DNA of 64,000 bases from Adhaeribacter terrigena (GCF_016623615.1 NZ_JAEHFX010000003.1:372001-436000); one strand, 5' to 3'; positions 11,969 through 21,469 are shown, counted from the stretch's first letter. Notes: generated from the sequence alone by a model not told the origin. A program made the numbers and translations.

Positions 11969-14179
11969 ATGCCAAGAACCATTATTGTTTCAAACAGGCT
12001 TCCGGTAACGGTTCTGAAAAAGAACCAAACTATTGAATACAAGACCAGCGAAGGCGGACTCGCCACTGGTCTGGGCAGCGTTTATAAACAAGGCGCTAAC
12101 CGCTGGATCGGCTGGCCGGGAATTTATCTGGAAGAAGAAAGCGACCAGTTACAGGTTGCCGCCGACCTGCAGGCCGATCACATGCATCCGGTTTTTTTAA
12201 CCAAGACCGAGATCAAGGAATTTTACGAAGGCTTCAGCAACGAAACCCTGTGGCCTACCTTTCATTACTTTCTGCAATACACGGTCTACGACCAGAAGAT
12301 GTGGGAAACCTACCGGCGCGTGAATCAGAAATTTTGCAACGAAGTAATGAAAATTGCCAAACCCGGCGATACCATCTGGATCCACGATTACCAGTTGCTG
12401 CTTTTACCCCAGATGCTCCGCGAAAATTTACCGGACAGCAGCATCGGGTTTTTCCAGCACATTCCGTTTCCGTCGTACGAAGTTTTCCGTTTACTGCCCT
12501 GGCGCGAAGAATTGCTGAACGGCATGCTGGGCGCCGACCTTTTAGGTTTCCATACTTACGACGATGCCCGCCATTTCCTGAGTTCGGTGAGCCGCATTGT
12601 AGGCTTTAACAACCAGCAGGGCTTAATAGATACCGGCAAACGTACCGTAATGGTAGATGCTTTCCCGATGGGGATTGACTTCGACAAATACGCCGAAGTG
12701 GCAGAAAGTGAAGAAACGCTCAAGCGTGAACAAACTTTCCGCAAAGCCATCCACGATCAGAAGATCATTTTGTCTATAGACCGGCTCGATTATTCCAAAG
12801 GCATACCGCAACGGCTCGAGGCATACGAATCTTTTTTGCAAAAATATCCTGAATTCAACGAGAAAGTAACTTTGCTCATGATCGTGGTTCCTTCGCGCGA
12901 TCAGGTGGGCAAGTATAAAGAACTGAAAGAGGAAGTAGATGAACTGGTAGGCCGCATAAACGGTACTTACGGCAACATGAACTGGCGCCCGATCAATTAT
13001 TTCTACCGGTCTTTCCCGCTCGAATCGCTTTCGGCGTTTTACCGCATGGCCGATGTGGGTCTGGTAACCCCCATGCGCGACGGCATGAACCTGGTGGCCA
13101 AAGAATACATTGCCAGCAAAACCAATCAGCTGGGTGTATTGATCCTGAGCGAAATGGCCGGCGCAAGCCGCGAACTTTCCGATGCCATTCTCATAAACCC
13201 CAACGACCAGAACCAACTGGTAAATGCCTTATACGAAGCGCTTACCATGCCCGATGAGCAGCAGCAATTCCATATGGAACAGATGCAGGAACTGGTGAAA
13301 CGCTACAACATTAACCACTGGGTAAACCTGTTTATGGACCGCCTCAGTTACATTAAAATAAAGCAAATGGCTATGGCAACCACTCCACTCGATACCCATG
13401 AATCAGAAATTTTACATAACGAATACAGCCAGGCCGGCAGCCGCCTCATTTTCCTGGATTACGATGGCACGCTGGTAGGATTTCAGGATGCGCCGCAAAA
13501 AGCCCGCCCGGATCAGGAGCTAATTGGTTTGCTGCAGAAAATTACGGCCGACCATAAAAACCGGGTGGTAATTATCAGCGGCCGCGACCGGAAAACCCTG
13601 CAGGACTGGCTCGGAAAACTCGACGTGGATATAATTGCCGAACATGGCGTATGGCTCAAAGAAGGCTCCGAAGACTGGCAAATGATCCGGAACCTGAGCA
13701 GCGACTGGAAAAAAGATATCCGCCCGATGATGGAATTGCACGTAAGCCGCACCCCGGGATCGTTTATTGAGGAAAAAGATTATTCGCTGGTGTGGCATTA
13801 CCGCAAAGTTGAAAAAGGCCTGGGTGAATTGCGCGCTCGCGAACTCAATACGCATTTATCTTACCTGGCTTCGAACATAAACCTGCAGGTAATGGAAGGC
13901 AACATGGTAATTGAAATTAAGAACACCGAAGTAAACAAAGGCGCCGCTGCATCGCGCTGGCTCGAAAAATATCCGGCCGAATTTGTAATGGCCATCGGCG
14001 ACGACCGCACCGACGAAGATACCTTCCGCGCCATGCCCGATAAGGCTTTTACCATAAAAGTGGGCAACACGCGGTCTTCAGCCCGGTATTATTTAGATTC
14101 GGTGAAAGATGTGCGTTTGCTCATGCAGGAAATTCTTACGGATAGCAAAGCCAATTCAAAGCTGCGCATCAGCGCTTAA
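11969..14179 (+). CDS. otsA-otsB: Bifunctional trehalose-6-phosphate synthase / phosphatase
   Basis: A fused OtsA-OtsB enzyme of 736 residues. The N-terminal GT20 domain (about 1-475) makes trehalose 6-phosphate from a nucleotide-glucose and glucose 6-phosphate: IIVSNRLPVTV, SEGGLATGLGSV, WIHDYQLLLLPQ, FQHIPFPSYEVFRLLPWR and DGMNLVAKEYIA. The C-terminal HAD-type phosphatase (about 495-725) removes the phosphate: IFLDYDGTLVGF, VIISGRDRK, and GDDRTDEDTFRAM. Fusions of this kind are common in Bacteroidota. It has its own upstream gap with a possible operator and ends in a strong terminator, so it is probably a separate transcription unit. It is the third route to trehalose in the locus. Confidence 0.96.
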   Translation: MPRTIIVSNRLPVTVLKKNQTIEYKTSEGGLATGLGSVYKQGANRWIGWPGIYLEEESDQLQVAADLQADHMHPVFLTKTEIKEFYEGFSNETLWPTFHYFLQYTVYDQKMWETYRRVNQKFCNEVMKIAKPGDTIWIHDYQLLLLPQMLRENLPDSSIGFFQHIPFPSYEVFRLLPWREELLNGMLGADLLGFHTYDDARHFLSSVSRIVGFNNQQGLIDTGKRTVMVDAFPMGIDFDKYAEVAESEETLKREQTFRKAIHDQKIILSIDRLDYSKGIPQRLEAYESFLQKYPEFNEKVTLLMIVVPSRDQVGKYKELKEEVDELVGRINGTYGNMNWRPINYFYRSFPLESLSAFYRMADVGLVTPMRDGMNLVAKEYIASKTNQLGVLILSEMAGASRELSDAILINPNDQNQLVNALYEALTMPDEQQQFHMEQMQELVKRYNINHWVNLFMDRLSYIKIKQMAMATTPLDTHESEILHNEYSQAGSRLIFLDYDGTLVGFQDAPQKARPDQELIGLLQKITADHKNRVVIISGRDRKTLQDWLGKLDVDIIAEHGVWLKEGSEDWQMIRNLSSDWKKDIRPMMELHVSRTPGSFIEEKDYSLVWHYRKVEKGLGELRARELNTHLSYLASNINLQVMEGNMVIEIKNTEVNKGAAASRWLEKYPAEFVMAIGDDRTDEDTFRAMPDKAFTIKVGNTRSSARYYLDSVKDVRLLMQEILTDSKANSKLRISA

Positions 14180-14200
14180 GCAGTTTCCAAAGCAATATTC

Positions 14201-14244
14201 AGCACCTTCTTCCGGATATGTTTTCCGGAAGAAGGTGCTGTTTT
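14201..14244 (+). terminator. Rho-independent terminator of otsAB
   Basis: A perfect 15-bp stem (14201-14215 with 14225-14239), a 9-base loop, then GTTTT. It lies 21 bases after the otsAB stop. Confidence 0.85.
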
Positions 14245-14246
14245 GG

Positions 14247-14278
14247 TTAAAAACGGTAGGGTTTTAGGGGTAAAAACC
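14247..14278 (+). repeat. Dispersed motif, extended form
   Basis: A-tract, CGGTAGGG, TTTT, AGGGG, then TAAAAACC: a full extended copy directly behind the otsAB terminator. Confidence 0.7.
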
Positions 14279-14336
14279 AAGGGCGGTCTTTATTTTGAAT
14301 ACCTGATGAAGAAGGCTGCAGCTAACCGCATTCCGG

Positions 14337-14344
14337 TAATTTTG
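14337..14344 (+). promoter_or_regulatory. Predicted -7 box (TAATTTTG)
   Basis: TAATTTTG fits the Bacteroidota TAnnTTTG consensus. It lies 60 bases before the DUF6728 start and the downstream leader hairpin. No convincing -33 element was found at the right spacing. Confidence 0.35.
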
Positions 14345-14378
14345 CAGTTAAACAAATCTTTTTCTACCTTGTATTGTT

Positions 14379-14400
14379 CTCCTGAAAACAGGAGCTTTTT
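14379..14400 (+). terminator. Terminator-like hairpin abutting the DUF6728 start codon
   Basis: CTCCTG-AAAA-CAGGAG followed by CTTTTT ends 3 bases before the ATG at 14404. The shape is an intrinsic terminator, but its position is inside a leader. It could be an attenuator, an RBS-masking hairpin, or the end of a short RNA starting near 14350. Confidence 0.45.
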
Positions 14401-14403
14401 ATT

Positions 14404-14574
14404 ATGAAAAATCTATTTGATTTCTCGGAAGTACTCACGTATTTTTTCCGTAAACCCGACCCGAACCGTAAATCTACCTTCAACCTGCGCGTAATGCACG
14501 GCATTAACAAAGTATCTATCCTGATATTTCTGGTTTGTCTGATCGTAATGGCCGTGCGCCTGTTTACGCGCTGA
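14404..14574 (+). CDS. DUF6728 family small membrane protein
   Basis: A 56-residue protein beginning MKNLFDFSEVLTYFFRK and ending in a single hydrophobic helix (about 38-53) and VRLFTR. Sequence and length match the DUF6728 family of Bacteroidota as I know it; its function is unknown. The N-terminal half is amphipathic and basic (KPDPNRKSTFNLR). It ends one base before the ATG of the MmcQ/YjbR gene, so the two are probably co-transcribed. The gene is short but its frame, length and family match make it convincing. Confidence 0.8.
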   Translation: MKNLFDFSEVLTYFFRKPDPNRKSTFNLRVMHGINKVSILIFLVCLIVMAVRLFTR

Positions 14575-14575
14575 T

Positions 14576-14962
14576 ATGAACATTGAAGAATACCGCGAAT
14601 ATTGCCTGGCCAAAAAAGGGGTAACCGAAGGCTTTCCTTTCGATGCCGATACCCTGGTATTTAAAGTGGGAGGGAAGATGATTGCGCTCGCAAATCTTTC
14701 TGATTTTGACGCGGGCATTGCCTTAAAATGCGACCCGGAACACGCTATTCAACTGCGCGAACAATTCCCGGATGATATTACTGGTGCCTACCACATGAAT
14801 AAAAAGCACTGGAATAATGTAAAACCTAATGGCAGCGTTCCTTACATGCTTTTAAAAGAGCTGATCGACCAAAGTTACCTGCTGGTGTATAATTCCTTAA
14901 CGCGTTCGCAAAAACTGGAAGTAGATATCGAAAATGAAAAACCACCAGGACTTTTGCATTAA
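14576..14962 (+). CDS. MmcQ/YjbR family protein
   Basis: A 128-residue protein of the MmcQ/YjbR fold (CyaY-like, putative DNA-binding). Typical family sequence is visible: EEYREYCLAKKGVTEGFPFD near the start, FKVGGKMIALANL in the centre, and GAYHMNKKHWNNVKPNGSVP followed by LLKELIDQSYLLV at the end. The biological role of the family is unclear. It follows the DUF6728 gene by one base and ends in front of a terminator. Confidence 0.88.
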   Translation: MNIEEYREYCLAKKGVTEGFPFDADTLVFKVGGKMIALANLSDFDAGIALKCDPEHAIQLREQFPDDITGAYHMNKKHWNNVKPNGSVPYMLLKELIDQSYLLVYNSLTRSQKLEVDIENEKPPGLLH

Positions 14963-14967
14963 ATTCC

Positions 14968-15023
14968 GATACCGTTTTCCGTAGTTTTGTCCCGAAAAAC
15001 GCTATACTTTTTAACCTGAAAAG
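14968..15023. repeat. Inverted pair of dispersed motifs
   Basis: GATACCGTTTT (14968-14978, minus orientation) and GAAAAACGCTATACTTTTT with its second A-tract (14994-15023, plus orientation) face each other. The second copy runs into the terminator stem at 15021. Confidence 0.6.
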
Positions 15024-15054
15024 TCCGGTTTCTTAAGCCGGACTTTATTTTTTT
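15021..15054 (+). terminator. Terminator between convergent genes
   Basis: AAGTCCGG and CCGGACTT (15021-15028, 15038-15045) form an 8-bp stem followed by a T-run. It closes the MmcQ gene and may also serve the convergent serine hydrolase. Confidence 0.8.
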
Positions 15055-15067
15055 CAGGATAGCTTTA

Positions 15068-16348
15068 CTAGATATGTTCCCGCTGATCTTCCTGCAGTGT
15101 GATCGCCGGTTCCAGGAGGTTAATTTCGGGCCAGGTTTCCACATCGGCTGTGGCGTTCCACATCAGGCGGTCCAGTTCTTTGTAAAAGTCCGGGTGTTCG
15201 GGGCGGGCATTCATGAGCAAAACCCATTTCATACCATCTTGTAGATGCGCCATTAAAGTAGATGAACCAATTAAAGCGCCGGAGTGCCACCAGTTGCCTT
15301 TTTTATTTACGAACCAGCCTTTGGCGTAACCATAATCCGGGTTAGAAGGCGTGGTCATGCGGGCAATGGTTTCCCGGGAAAGCAAGGCGTTCTCTCCCGT
15401 CGGGTCCAGCCCCATCAATAGTTTGATCAGGTCGGGCGCAGATGCGATCCAGCCGCCGTGGGCATCCATGGCTTCCAGGTTAAAACCACCGTAAGGGAAA
15501 GGCACTTTTTTATTCTCGCCGGATACCGTTTTTACCTGGCGCGCTTTCAGATCGAAATATTTTACTTCCCGCTCAGATTTATTTTCATAGAGGTTGCGGC
15601 CCAAAACCATCCCGGTAATGCCTAATGGCTGCAAAATAGCCTGCTGCACATACGTTTCATATGGTAGTTCGGTGATCTGCTCAATTACCCGGCCCAGAAT
15701 ATTGTAACCGATATTAGAATAAGCAACGCGGGAACCGGGTGCAAAATCGAGGGGCTGCTGCAGTACGTACCTTATAACCGAAACGGCATCTGCGGGAGCA
15801 GGCACCTGCATGGCTTCCGCAATTTTTACCGGGTTGAACATCGGGTCGCCTTCGGGACTGATATGGCGGTCCCAGCCGGCGGTGTGTTCCAGGAGGTGCT
15901 TAATGGTAATTTCCTGCATGCGCGGGTCCCGAAGATCGGCGTATAACTCCGAATTCAGGATGCCTTCCGGACCGAAAACTTTTTGCTCCAGATCTAGGCC
16001 ATTGTCCTGGTTCAGTTTCATAATAGCCATAGCGGTAATGGGCTTGGAAAGGCTGGCGATCCGGAAAAGGTGGTCGGCCTGCATCAGTTGATCTTCGTCG
16101 GCTTTGCCAAAACCGCGGGCATAAAGCAGTTTATCGTCTTTGGCTAAAGCCACCGTTGCGCCCGGAATATTCCAGCGCGCCATAAATTCCAGCACTTTCT
16201 GATCGATCACCAACAATTCGGGTGCCGTAGTCGAACCAACCTGTGTGGTCGCCGGGTCTTCGGCCGAAACCGGCGCAGTAAGCAGAAAAGTAGCAAAAAA
16301 TGAAAAGAAAACCTGAAAAACAGTGTGCGGAAGCAACGAAAAAAACAT
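15068..16348 (-). CDS. Serine hydrolase, beta-lactamase class C / penicillin-binding fold
   Basis: A secreted 426-residue protein of the beta-lactamase / D-Ala-D-Ala carboxypeptidase-like family. An N-terminal hydrophobic signal (about 5-25, ending APVSA) points to export. Active-site motifs are in order: SLSK at 99-102 (nucleophile Ser99, Lys102), YSN at 210-212, and HSG at 355-357, replacing KTG as in class C and esterase-like members. The substrate cannot be told from sequence: peptidase, esterase or lactamase are all possible. No LmrA-like or regulatory partner is adjacent. Confidence 0.88.
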   Translation of the reverse strand: MFFSLLPHTVFQVFFSFFATFLLTAPVSAEDPATTQVGSTTAPELLVIDQKVLEFMARWNIPGATVALAKDDKLLYARGFGKADEDQLMQADHLFRIASLSKPITAMAIMKLNQDNGLDLEQKVFGPEGILNSELYADLRDPRMQEITIKHLLEHTAGWDRHISPEGDPMFNPVKIAEAMQVPAPADAVSVIRYVLQQPLDFAPGSRVAYSNIGYNILGRVIEQITELPYETYVQQAILQPLGITGMVLGRNLYENKSEREVKYFDLKARQVKTVSGENKKVPFPYGGFNLEAMDAHGGWIASAPDLIKLLMGLDPTGENALLSRETIARMTTPSNPDYGYAKGWFVNKKGNWWHSGALIGSSTLMAHLQDGMKWVLLMNARPEHPDFYKELDRLMWNATADVETWPEINLLEPAITLQEDQREHI

Positions 16349-16701
16349 AACTCAAACCCTTAAAACGCCAAAGCGTGCCCAACAATAACTACATACCATT
16401 TCCAGCCGCAAAGAAAATCGGAACCGGAAAACTTCAGCCACCGGATTCAGTGCAAAAGCTTAAAAACAGCAGTTTTGCACTTTGATGCGATAAGATAATG
16501 GTAATGTAAAGGTTTAAGCTATATAATAAATGTTTAAAATAGTGATAATAATGAATCTCAGACGGTATTAAGCATGAACTGCTAATTGATGTACCAACAT
16601 ATAATATTGTACTTTAATTCCCGATAACGCTTAAGCGGTAAAGTGGAATTGTTTCATTATTTAAAAATTCCGGTTCAAGAAGAGTGCCAGGAATCGGGTT
16701 T
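16349..16701. other. A+T-rich non-coding gap
   Basis: 353 bases upstream of the serine hydrolase and downstream of the reductase gene. The promoter of the hydrolase should be here. I see no repeat, hairpin or small gene I can support. Confidence 0.5.
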
Positions 16702-17220
16702 TTAAGGTTTGTCGAAATAAAACAGCGTTACCCCGTTTTCATAAACCTGATGTTTGCTCAGATTCAGGTTTTCCTGTCTTTTAATGCCGGGAAACAATTC
16801 AATGCCTTCACCCAAAATTACCGGAATATAAGCCAGGATATATGCATCGATCAGGCCGGCATCATGCAGCAAGGCAATAATTTCGCCGCCGCCCAAAAGC
16901 CAGATGGCTTTGCCATCGGTTTGCTTTAATTGCTTTATAAACTCCACCGGATCCTGGGTAATTAATTGCGCTTCCGGAATAAGTTTACGGTCCGGATTGC
17001 GGGAAAAAACGCACGACGCTTTATCTTTATAAGGCCATTCGCCCAGACCGATGCAAACTTCGTAGGTTTTGTAACCCATCACGATGGCATCTACGCTTTC
17101 CATAAATTCCGCATAGCCATAATCGTATTCTTCCAGAGGCGGCAGCCAGTCGATCGCATCGTTGGGCCGGGCAATTTTCCCATCTAAGCTGGTGGCAATG
17201 TAAAGTTTTAACTGGCGCAT
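16702..17220 (-). CDS. Dihydrofolate reductase family protein (RibD C-terminal fold)
   Basis: A 172-residue reductase of the DHFR-like/RibD-C family. The start LKLYIATSLDGKIARPNDAIDWL, VMGYKTYEV, and the NADPH-loop region KAIWLLGGGEIIALLHDAGLIDAYI followed by IPVILGEGIELFP are standard family signatures. Members are distinct from FolA, and most are uncharacterised NADPH-dependent reductases. It stands alone on the minus strand. Confidence 0.88.
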   Translation of the reverse strand: MRQLKLYIATSLDGKIARPNDAIDWLPPLEEYDYGYAEFMESVDAIVMGYKTYEVCIGLGEWPYKDKASCVFSRNPDRKLIPEAQLITQDPVEFIKQLKQTDGKAIWLLGGGEIIALLHDAGLIDAYILAYIPVILGEGIELFPGIKRQENLNLSKHQVYENGVTLFYFDKP

Positions 17221-17280
17221 ATTATCCGGACTTTTATAGTGAAACGCAGAACGGTTGATTAAAAATAATCATAAATGCTG

Positions 17281-17313
17281 AAAAAACGCTAGGATTTTGC
17301 GGTTAAAAAGTGC
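17281..17313 (+). repeat. Dispersed motif, extended form
   Basis: AAAAAACGCTAGGATTTT then GCGG and TTAAAAAGTGC. The right half is almost identical to the copy at 20614-20646. Confidence 0.7.
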
Positions 17314-17338
17314 TTTTTCATTTCCCTGCTATTTGGCG

Positions 17339-17346
17339 TACCTTTG
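17339..17346 (+). promoter_or_regulatory. Predicted -7 box (TACCTTTG)
   Basis: An exact TAnnTTTG match 22 bases before the start of the small membrane protein gene. No clear -33 box. Confidence 0.4.
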
Positions 17347-17368
17347 CTAAAATATTCAGTTCAGTTTC

Positions 17369-17596
17369 ATGCGCCGCAAAATAATCGTTAAATACATCCA
17401 GGTTTTCTTTTTCATCCTTTTCGGTTCCCTTAATTTTATTAACGCCATTAAAACCGGTAACCTGGTAGATTGGCTCGTCTATGCTGCGTGTATGGTAGGT
17501 TTAATGGTAGTGGCTTTTTCCATTAAAAAACTGCGCGACGAACAAAAAGGTATTGTAGATACCCCTGTTCTGAAAAGCTCGAAAACGAAAAAGTAA
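17369..17596 (+). CDS. Small two-helix membrane protein
   Basis: A 75-residue protein of unknown function. Two hydrophobic helices (about 9-27 and 34-51) are separated by a short loop, and the tail is basic and Lys-rich (KSSKTKK). It has a well-matched -7 box 22 bases upstream and is followed by a repeat element and a bidirectional terminator, so it looks like a one-gene unit. I do not recognise a family. Confidence 0.6.
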   Translation: MRRKIIVKYIQVFFFILFGSLNFINAIKTGNLVDWLVYAACMVGLMVVAFSIKKLRDEQKGIVDTPVLKSSKTKK

Positions 17597-17606
17597 TTAT
17601 CATTTC

Positions 17607-17746
17607 TGTCATCCTTTTAGCCAGAGAAGGAACTTGTCGGCGAGTTGCAGACATGATTATTGCAAAGTAGATTTCTTAAAACTGTTTTCATAGCTAATGG
17701 CACTGCTGTTCGCCAACAATGTCCTTCGCTGGCTAACAGGATGACA
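17607..17746. repeat. Inverted-repeat intergenic element (TGTCATCC type)
   Basis: Arms of about 37 bases, 17607-17643 and 17710-17746, are inverted copies with five or six mismatches. Both begin TGTCATCC and contain GAAGGA. Related sequence recurs at 38339-38414. It looks like a non-autonomous intergenic repeat of a type widespread in Bacteroidota; no transposase is present. Confidence 0.7.
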
Positions 17747-17749
17747 ATA

Positions 17750-17791
17750 AAAAAAGGTAGCATAGGGGTTAAACCTTACGCTACCTTTTTT
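17750..17791. terminator. Bidirectional terminator
   Basis: AAAAAAGGTAGC and GCTACCTTTTTT form a perfect 12-bp stem around an 18-base loop. It separates the small membrane protein gene from the convergent leuS. Confidence 0.8.
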
Positions 17792-17828
17792 ATTTTACAT
17801 CCAGTGCTGTCTGCTTTAGCTAACGGAT

Positions 17829-20597
17829 TTACACCACCACGTTCACGATCTTATTCGGAACTACGATAATTTTCTTCGGCGTTTTACCTTCCAGGTATTT
17901 CTGAATAATATCCGATTCCAGTACTTCTTTTTCGATCTCTTCTTTCGGTTTGTTTACCGGGAAGGTGATCTTGCCGCGCATTTTACCATTCACCGAAACC
18001 GGGTATTCGAATTCGTTTTCCGTCAGGAATTTCTCTTCCCAAACCGGGAACGGCGCATAGGCTACGCTTTCGTTGTGGCCCAGCAGTTTCCAGAGTTCTT
18101 CCGAAATATGGGGCGCGTATGGCGACAGCGTAATTACCAACGGCTCCAGAATGGCGCGTTTGTTCGTTTTGAAAGCCATCAGTTCGTTCACGCAGATCAT
18201 GAACGTACTTACCGAGGTGTTGAACGAAAAGCGCTCAATATCTTCCTCGACTTTTTTGATGGTTTTGTGTAGCGTTTTTAGTTCGCCGGAAGTCGGTTCT
18301 TCGTTACTCACGTTGAAGTTGCCTGCTTCGTCGTGGAATAAGCGCCAGAAACGTTTCAGGAATTTATGCACGCCATCCATGCCGGCCGTATTCCAGGGCT
18401 TGAACTGCTCCAGCGGACCGAGGAACATTTCGTACATCCGCAGCGTGTCGGCGCCGAATTTCTCAACCAGATCATCCGGACTAACAACATTGTATTTCGA
18501 TTTGGACATCTTTTCAACTTCCCAGCCGCAGATGTATTTTCCATCCTCTAAAACGAATTCGGCATTTGAAAAATCATCTCTCCATTTCTTAAACGCTTCA
18601 ATATCCAAAACGTCATTCTCTACTATATTTACATCAACATGGAGAGGCGTCGTTTCAAATTGATCTTTAATGCCAAAAGAAACGAACTTGCTACTTTCTT
18701 TTACCCGGTATACAAAATTAGACCGGCCCTGGATCATGCCCTGGTTAATCAGTTTCTTGAACGGCTCTTTTTCCGGCACCAAACCCAAGTCAAACAGGAA
18801 CTGGTTCCAGAAGCGGGAGTAAAGCAGGTGACCGGTTGCGTGTTCTGAACCACCTATATACAAGTCCACATTCTGCCAGTAATCGATGGCACTTTTGGAG
18901 GCAAATTCGGTATCGTTTTTCGGATCCATGTAACGGTACCAGTACCAGCTAGAACCCGCCCAGCCCGGCATGGTGCTTAATTCATATTCGTACTGGTTTT
19001 CATATTTCCAGTCTTTGGCACGGCCCAGCGGCGGTTCGCCGGTTTCGGTTGGTTTGTATTCGTCAATCTCCGGAAGTACCAGCGGCAATTCTTCGTCTTT
19101 CAGCAAATGTGGCACGCCGTCTTTGAAATAAACCGGCACCGGTTCGCCCCAGTACCGCTGACGGCTGAAAACTGCGTCGCGCATCCGGTAATTTACTTTT
19201 CCTTTGCCCACACCCAGTTCTTCCGCTTTCTGGATACCCGCCGTGATCGCATCTTTCACGTTCAAGCCGTTCAGGAAACCGGAGTTGATGATGGTACCGT
19301 CCTTAGCCGCATACGCTTCTTTGGAAATATCGCCGCCTGAAACTACTTCCAGAATGGGTAAACCAAAATGCTTGGCAAACGCATAATCGCGGGTATCGTG
19401 CGCCGGAACGGCCATTACTGCCCCGGTTCCGTAGCCCGCCAATACGTAGTCAGCTACCCAGATCGGCACGCGTTCTCCCGAGATCGGATTAATAGCATAA
19501 GAACCTGTAAACGCTCCGGAAATGGTTTTCACATCGGTCATGCGGTCGCGCTCGGAACGGTTTTTGGCCATTTCCACGTAGGCTTCCACCTCAGCTTTGC
19601 GGTCTTCGGTAATTAAGGAAGCCACGTGGTCGTGCTCCGGTGCCAGCACCACGAAAGTCGCGCCAAAAACAGTATCGATCCGGGTCGTAAAAACGGTGAT
19701 GTGGTGCAGGGAGTTTTCGATTGGAAAATGCAGTTCCGCGCCAATAGATTTCCCGATCCAGTTGCGTTGCATTTCCTTCACCGGCTCCGGCCAGTCGATG
19801 GTGTCCAGGCCTTGCAGCAACCGTTCGGCATACGCCGTGATGCGCATGCTCCACTGCCGCATTTTTTTGCGTTCTACCGGGAAACCGCCGCGCTCCGATA
19901 AACCATCTTTCACTTCGTCGTTCGCCAATACGGTTCCCAAAGCTGGACACCAGTTCACCATCGCTTCGGAAAGGAAAGTCAGGCGGTATTGCAGCAATAG
20001 TTCCTGTTTCTGTTTTTCATCAATTCGGGCCCAGGCATCGGCGGTTACGTGCGGGGTATCTTCGTCGCAGGCCGCTTTTACGAAACTGTTGCCTTCTTTT
20101 TCGAAGATCGCGATCAGCTTTTCAATGGGTTCAGCTTTGTCGGTTTCGTAATTGTACCACGAGTTGAAAAGCTGCTTGAAGATCCACTGGGTCCACTTGT
20201 AATAGTTCGGATCGGAAGTGCGCACTTCACGGTCCCAGTCAAACGAAAACCCGATCTGCTGCAACTGCTCAATGTAGCGCGTAATATTCTGTTCAGTAGT
20301 AATAGCGGGATGCTGACCGGTTTGAATGGCGTATTGTTCGGCCGGCAATCCAAAAGAATCGAAGCCCATCGGGTGCAGCACGTTATAGCCTTTATGGCGC
20401 TTGTAACGGCTCACGATATCGGAAGCAATGTAGCCCAGCGGGTGACCCACGTGCAAACCGGCGCCTGACGGATACGGGAACATATCCAGGGAATAATATT
20501 TCGGTTTGCTGCTTTGGTTTTCGGCGCGGAAAGTTTTGTTTGCCTTCCAGTATTGCTGCCAGGTTTGCTCTATTTCTTTAAAGTTATATTCGGCCAT
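17829..20597 (-). CDS. leuS: Leucyl-tRNA synthetase
   Basis: Class I leucyl-tRNA synthetase, which charges tRNA-Leu with leucine. The HIGH-type motif is [12 protein letters not shown] near the N-terminus. The CP1 editing domain lies in the middle ([39 protein letters not shown]), and the KMSKS loop is [17 protein letters not shown]. The C-terminus ends in [14 protein letters not shown] prefer the ATG at 20597 ([17 protein letters not shown]), giving about 922 residues; an in-frame ATG at 20666 would add 23 residues that do not look like the family. Confidence 0.97.
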   Translation of the reverse strand: MAEYNFKEIEQTWQQYWKANKTFRAENQSSKPKYYSLDMFPYPSGAGLHVGHPLGYIASDIVSRYKRHKGYNVLHPMGFDSFGLPAEQYAIQTGQHPAITTEQNITRYIEQLQQIGFSFDWDREVRTSDPNYYKWTQWIFKQLFNSWYNYETDKAEPIEKLIAIFEKEGNSFVKAACDEDTPHVTADAWARIDEKQKQELLLQYRLTFLSEAMVNWCPALGTVLANDEVKDGLSERGGFPVERKKMRQWSMRITAYAERLLQGLDTIDWPEPVKEMQRNWIGKSIGAELHFPIENSLHHITVFTTRIDTVFGATFVVLAPEHDHVASLITEDRKAEVEAYVEMAKNRSERDRMTDVKTISGAFTGSYAINPISGERVPIWVADYVLAGYGTGAVMAVPAHDTRDYAFAKHFGLPILEVVSGGDISKEAYAAKDGTIINSGFLNGLNVKDAITAGIQKAEELGVGKGKVNYRMRDAVFSRQRYWGEPVPVYFKDGVPHLLKDEELPLVLPEIDEYKPTETGEPPLGRAKDWKYENQYEYELSTMPGWAGSSWYWYRYMDPKNDTEFASKSAIDYWQNVDLYIGGSEHATGHLLYSRFWNQFLFDLGLVPEKEPFKKLINQGMIQGRSNFVYRVKESSKFVSFGIKDQFETTPLHVDVNIVENDVLDIEAFKKWRDDFSNAEFVLEDGKYICGWEVEKMSKSKYNVVSPDDLVEKFGADTLRMYEMFLGPLEQFKPWNTAGMDGVHKFLKRFWRLFHDEAGNFNVSNEEPTSGELKTLHKTIKKVEEDIERFSFNTSVSTFMICVNELMAFKTNKRAILEPLVITLSPYAPHISEELWKLLGHNESVAYAPFPVWEEKFLTENEFEYPVSVNGKMRGKITFPVNKPKEEIEKEVLESDIIQKYLEGKTPKKIIVVPNKIVNVVV

Positions 20598-20613
20598 GGG
20601 CGTAAATTTCCTC

Positions 20614-20646
20614 TTAAAAAGGGTAGGGTTTGCGGTTAAAAAGTGG
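20614..20646 (+). repeat. Dispersed motif, extended form
   Basis: TTAAAAAGGGTAGGGTTT then GCGG and TTAAAAAGTGG, 17 bases upstream of the leuS start, probably within its leader or promoter. Confidence 0.65.
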
Positions 20647-20838
20647 TTAAAAGAACCAACCTGCAAATTAAGCGAATTTTGCGGAAATGCGGCAGGATTG
20701 CCGTTTAGAGTTTATATCTGAATTTGGATTCGTCCGACTTAAGAATTAGAGGAATAATGCTTGTGTTGTTATTTGTTAAGATTAAGTATATTCGTTAACA
20801 GTTCAGGCAGATCATTTGAATTTTAATCGTCAATCTTT

Positions 20839-20940
20839 TTGTCGGAATTGGGATTCGTCTGATTAGAGGATTAATCAGATTAAAATTTAATAATCCTAAA
20901 TCCCTGAATCGGACGAATCCAAATTCCGACAATTAATCAG
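20839..20940. repeat. Long inverted-repeat element, copy 1
   Basis: The ends form an inverted repeat of about 26 bases with two mismatches, beginning TTGTCGGAATT and ending AATTCCGACAA. The centre is rich in GGATTAATC-like pieces. A single truncated arm (CTGAATTTGGATTCGTCCGA, 20719-20738) lies just upstream. Related elements occur at 21337-21455 and 30821-30914. The gap from leuS to the GxxExxY gene contains nothing else. Confidence 0.75.
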
Positions 20941-20953
20941 GCGTAAATAATAT

Positions 20954-21331
20954 ATGGAAAAAGCGGAAGATCAATTAACCTACCGCATTATTGGTTGCGC
21001 CATGAAAGTGCATGCAACGCTGGGAAACGGTTTTCAGGAAGTAATTTACCAACGTGCCCTGGCCATAGAAATGGAGAAAGCAGGTTTGAAATTTGCCCGG
21101 GAATTGGAAATGCCGATCTTTTATGATAACATTGAAATCGGAAGCAGAAGGGTAGATTTCCTGGTCGAAAACAAGGTGTTGGTAGAATTGAAAGGCCTAA
21201 CTAAACTGGAAGATGTGCATCTGGCGCAAGGCTTAAACTACCTGGTAGCTTATAAATTAGACAAAGGCCTGCTCCTGAATTTCGGCGCCAGAAGTCTGGA
21301 AATAAAAAGATTGCGCCACCCGCTGAATTAG
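20954..21331 (+). CDS. GxxExxY family protein (PD-(D/E)XK-like)
   Basis: A 125-residue protein of the GxxExxY family (PDDEXK_3 superfamily), named for the motif seen here in LGNGFQEVIYQRAL. The nuclease-like core follows: RRVDFLVENKVLVELKGLTKLEDVH, with Asp, Glu and Lys in the D-x(n)-ExK layout, and ends LLLNFGARSLEIKRLRHP. The family's function is not established; a nuclease role is inferred from the fold. The gene sits between two long inverted-repeat elements, a setting I associate with this family in Bacteroidota, which suggests it moves with them. Confidence 0.88.
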   Translation: MEKAEDQLTYRIIGCAMKVHATLGNGFQEVIYQRALAIEMEKAGLKFARELEMPIFYDNIEIGSRRVDFLVENKVLVELKGLTKLEDVHLAQGLNYLVAYKLDKGLLLNFGARSLEIKRLRHPLN

Positions 21332-21336
21332 AAGAA

Positions 21337-21455
21337 TGTCTGAATTGATTGTCTGAATTCGGATTCGTCAGATTTTAGGATTAAAGGATTTTAAATTTTT
21401 AATCTGATTAATCCCTGAATCCAATAAATCCAAATTCAGACAATCAATTCAGACA
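21337..21455. repeat. Long inverted-repeat element, copy 2
   Basis: Ends 21337-21359 and 21433-21455 are inverted copies, each made of TGTCTGAATT twice in tandem. It lies directly between the GxxExxY gene and hsdM. Confidence 0.8.
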
Positions 21456-21469
21456 AAAACAAAAACGCT

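Noticed and set aside
17660-17869. 69-codon frame across repeat, terminator and leuS end
   Set aside because: Composed of repeat and terminator sequence; antisense to leuS.
20598-20666. Longer leuS start at 20666
   Set aside because: The added 23 residues precede the normal N-terminus and cover a dispersed motif copy.
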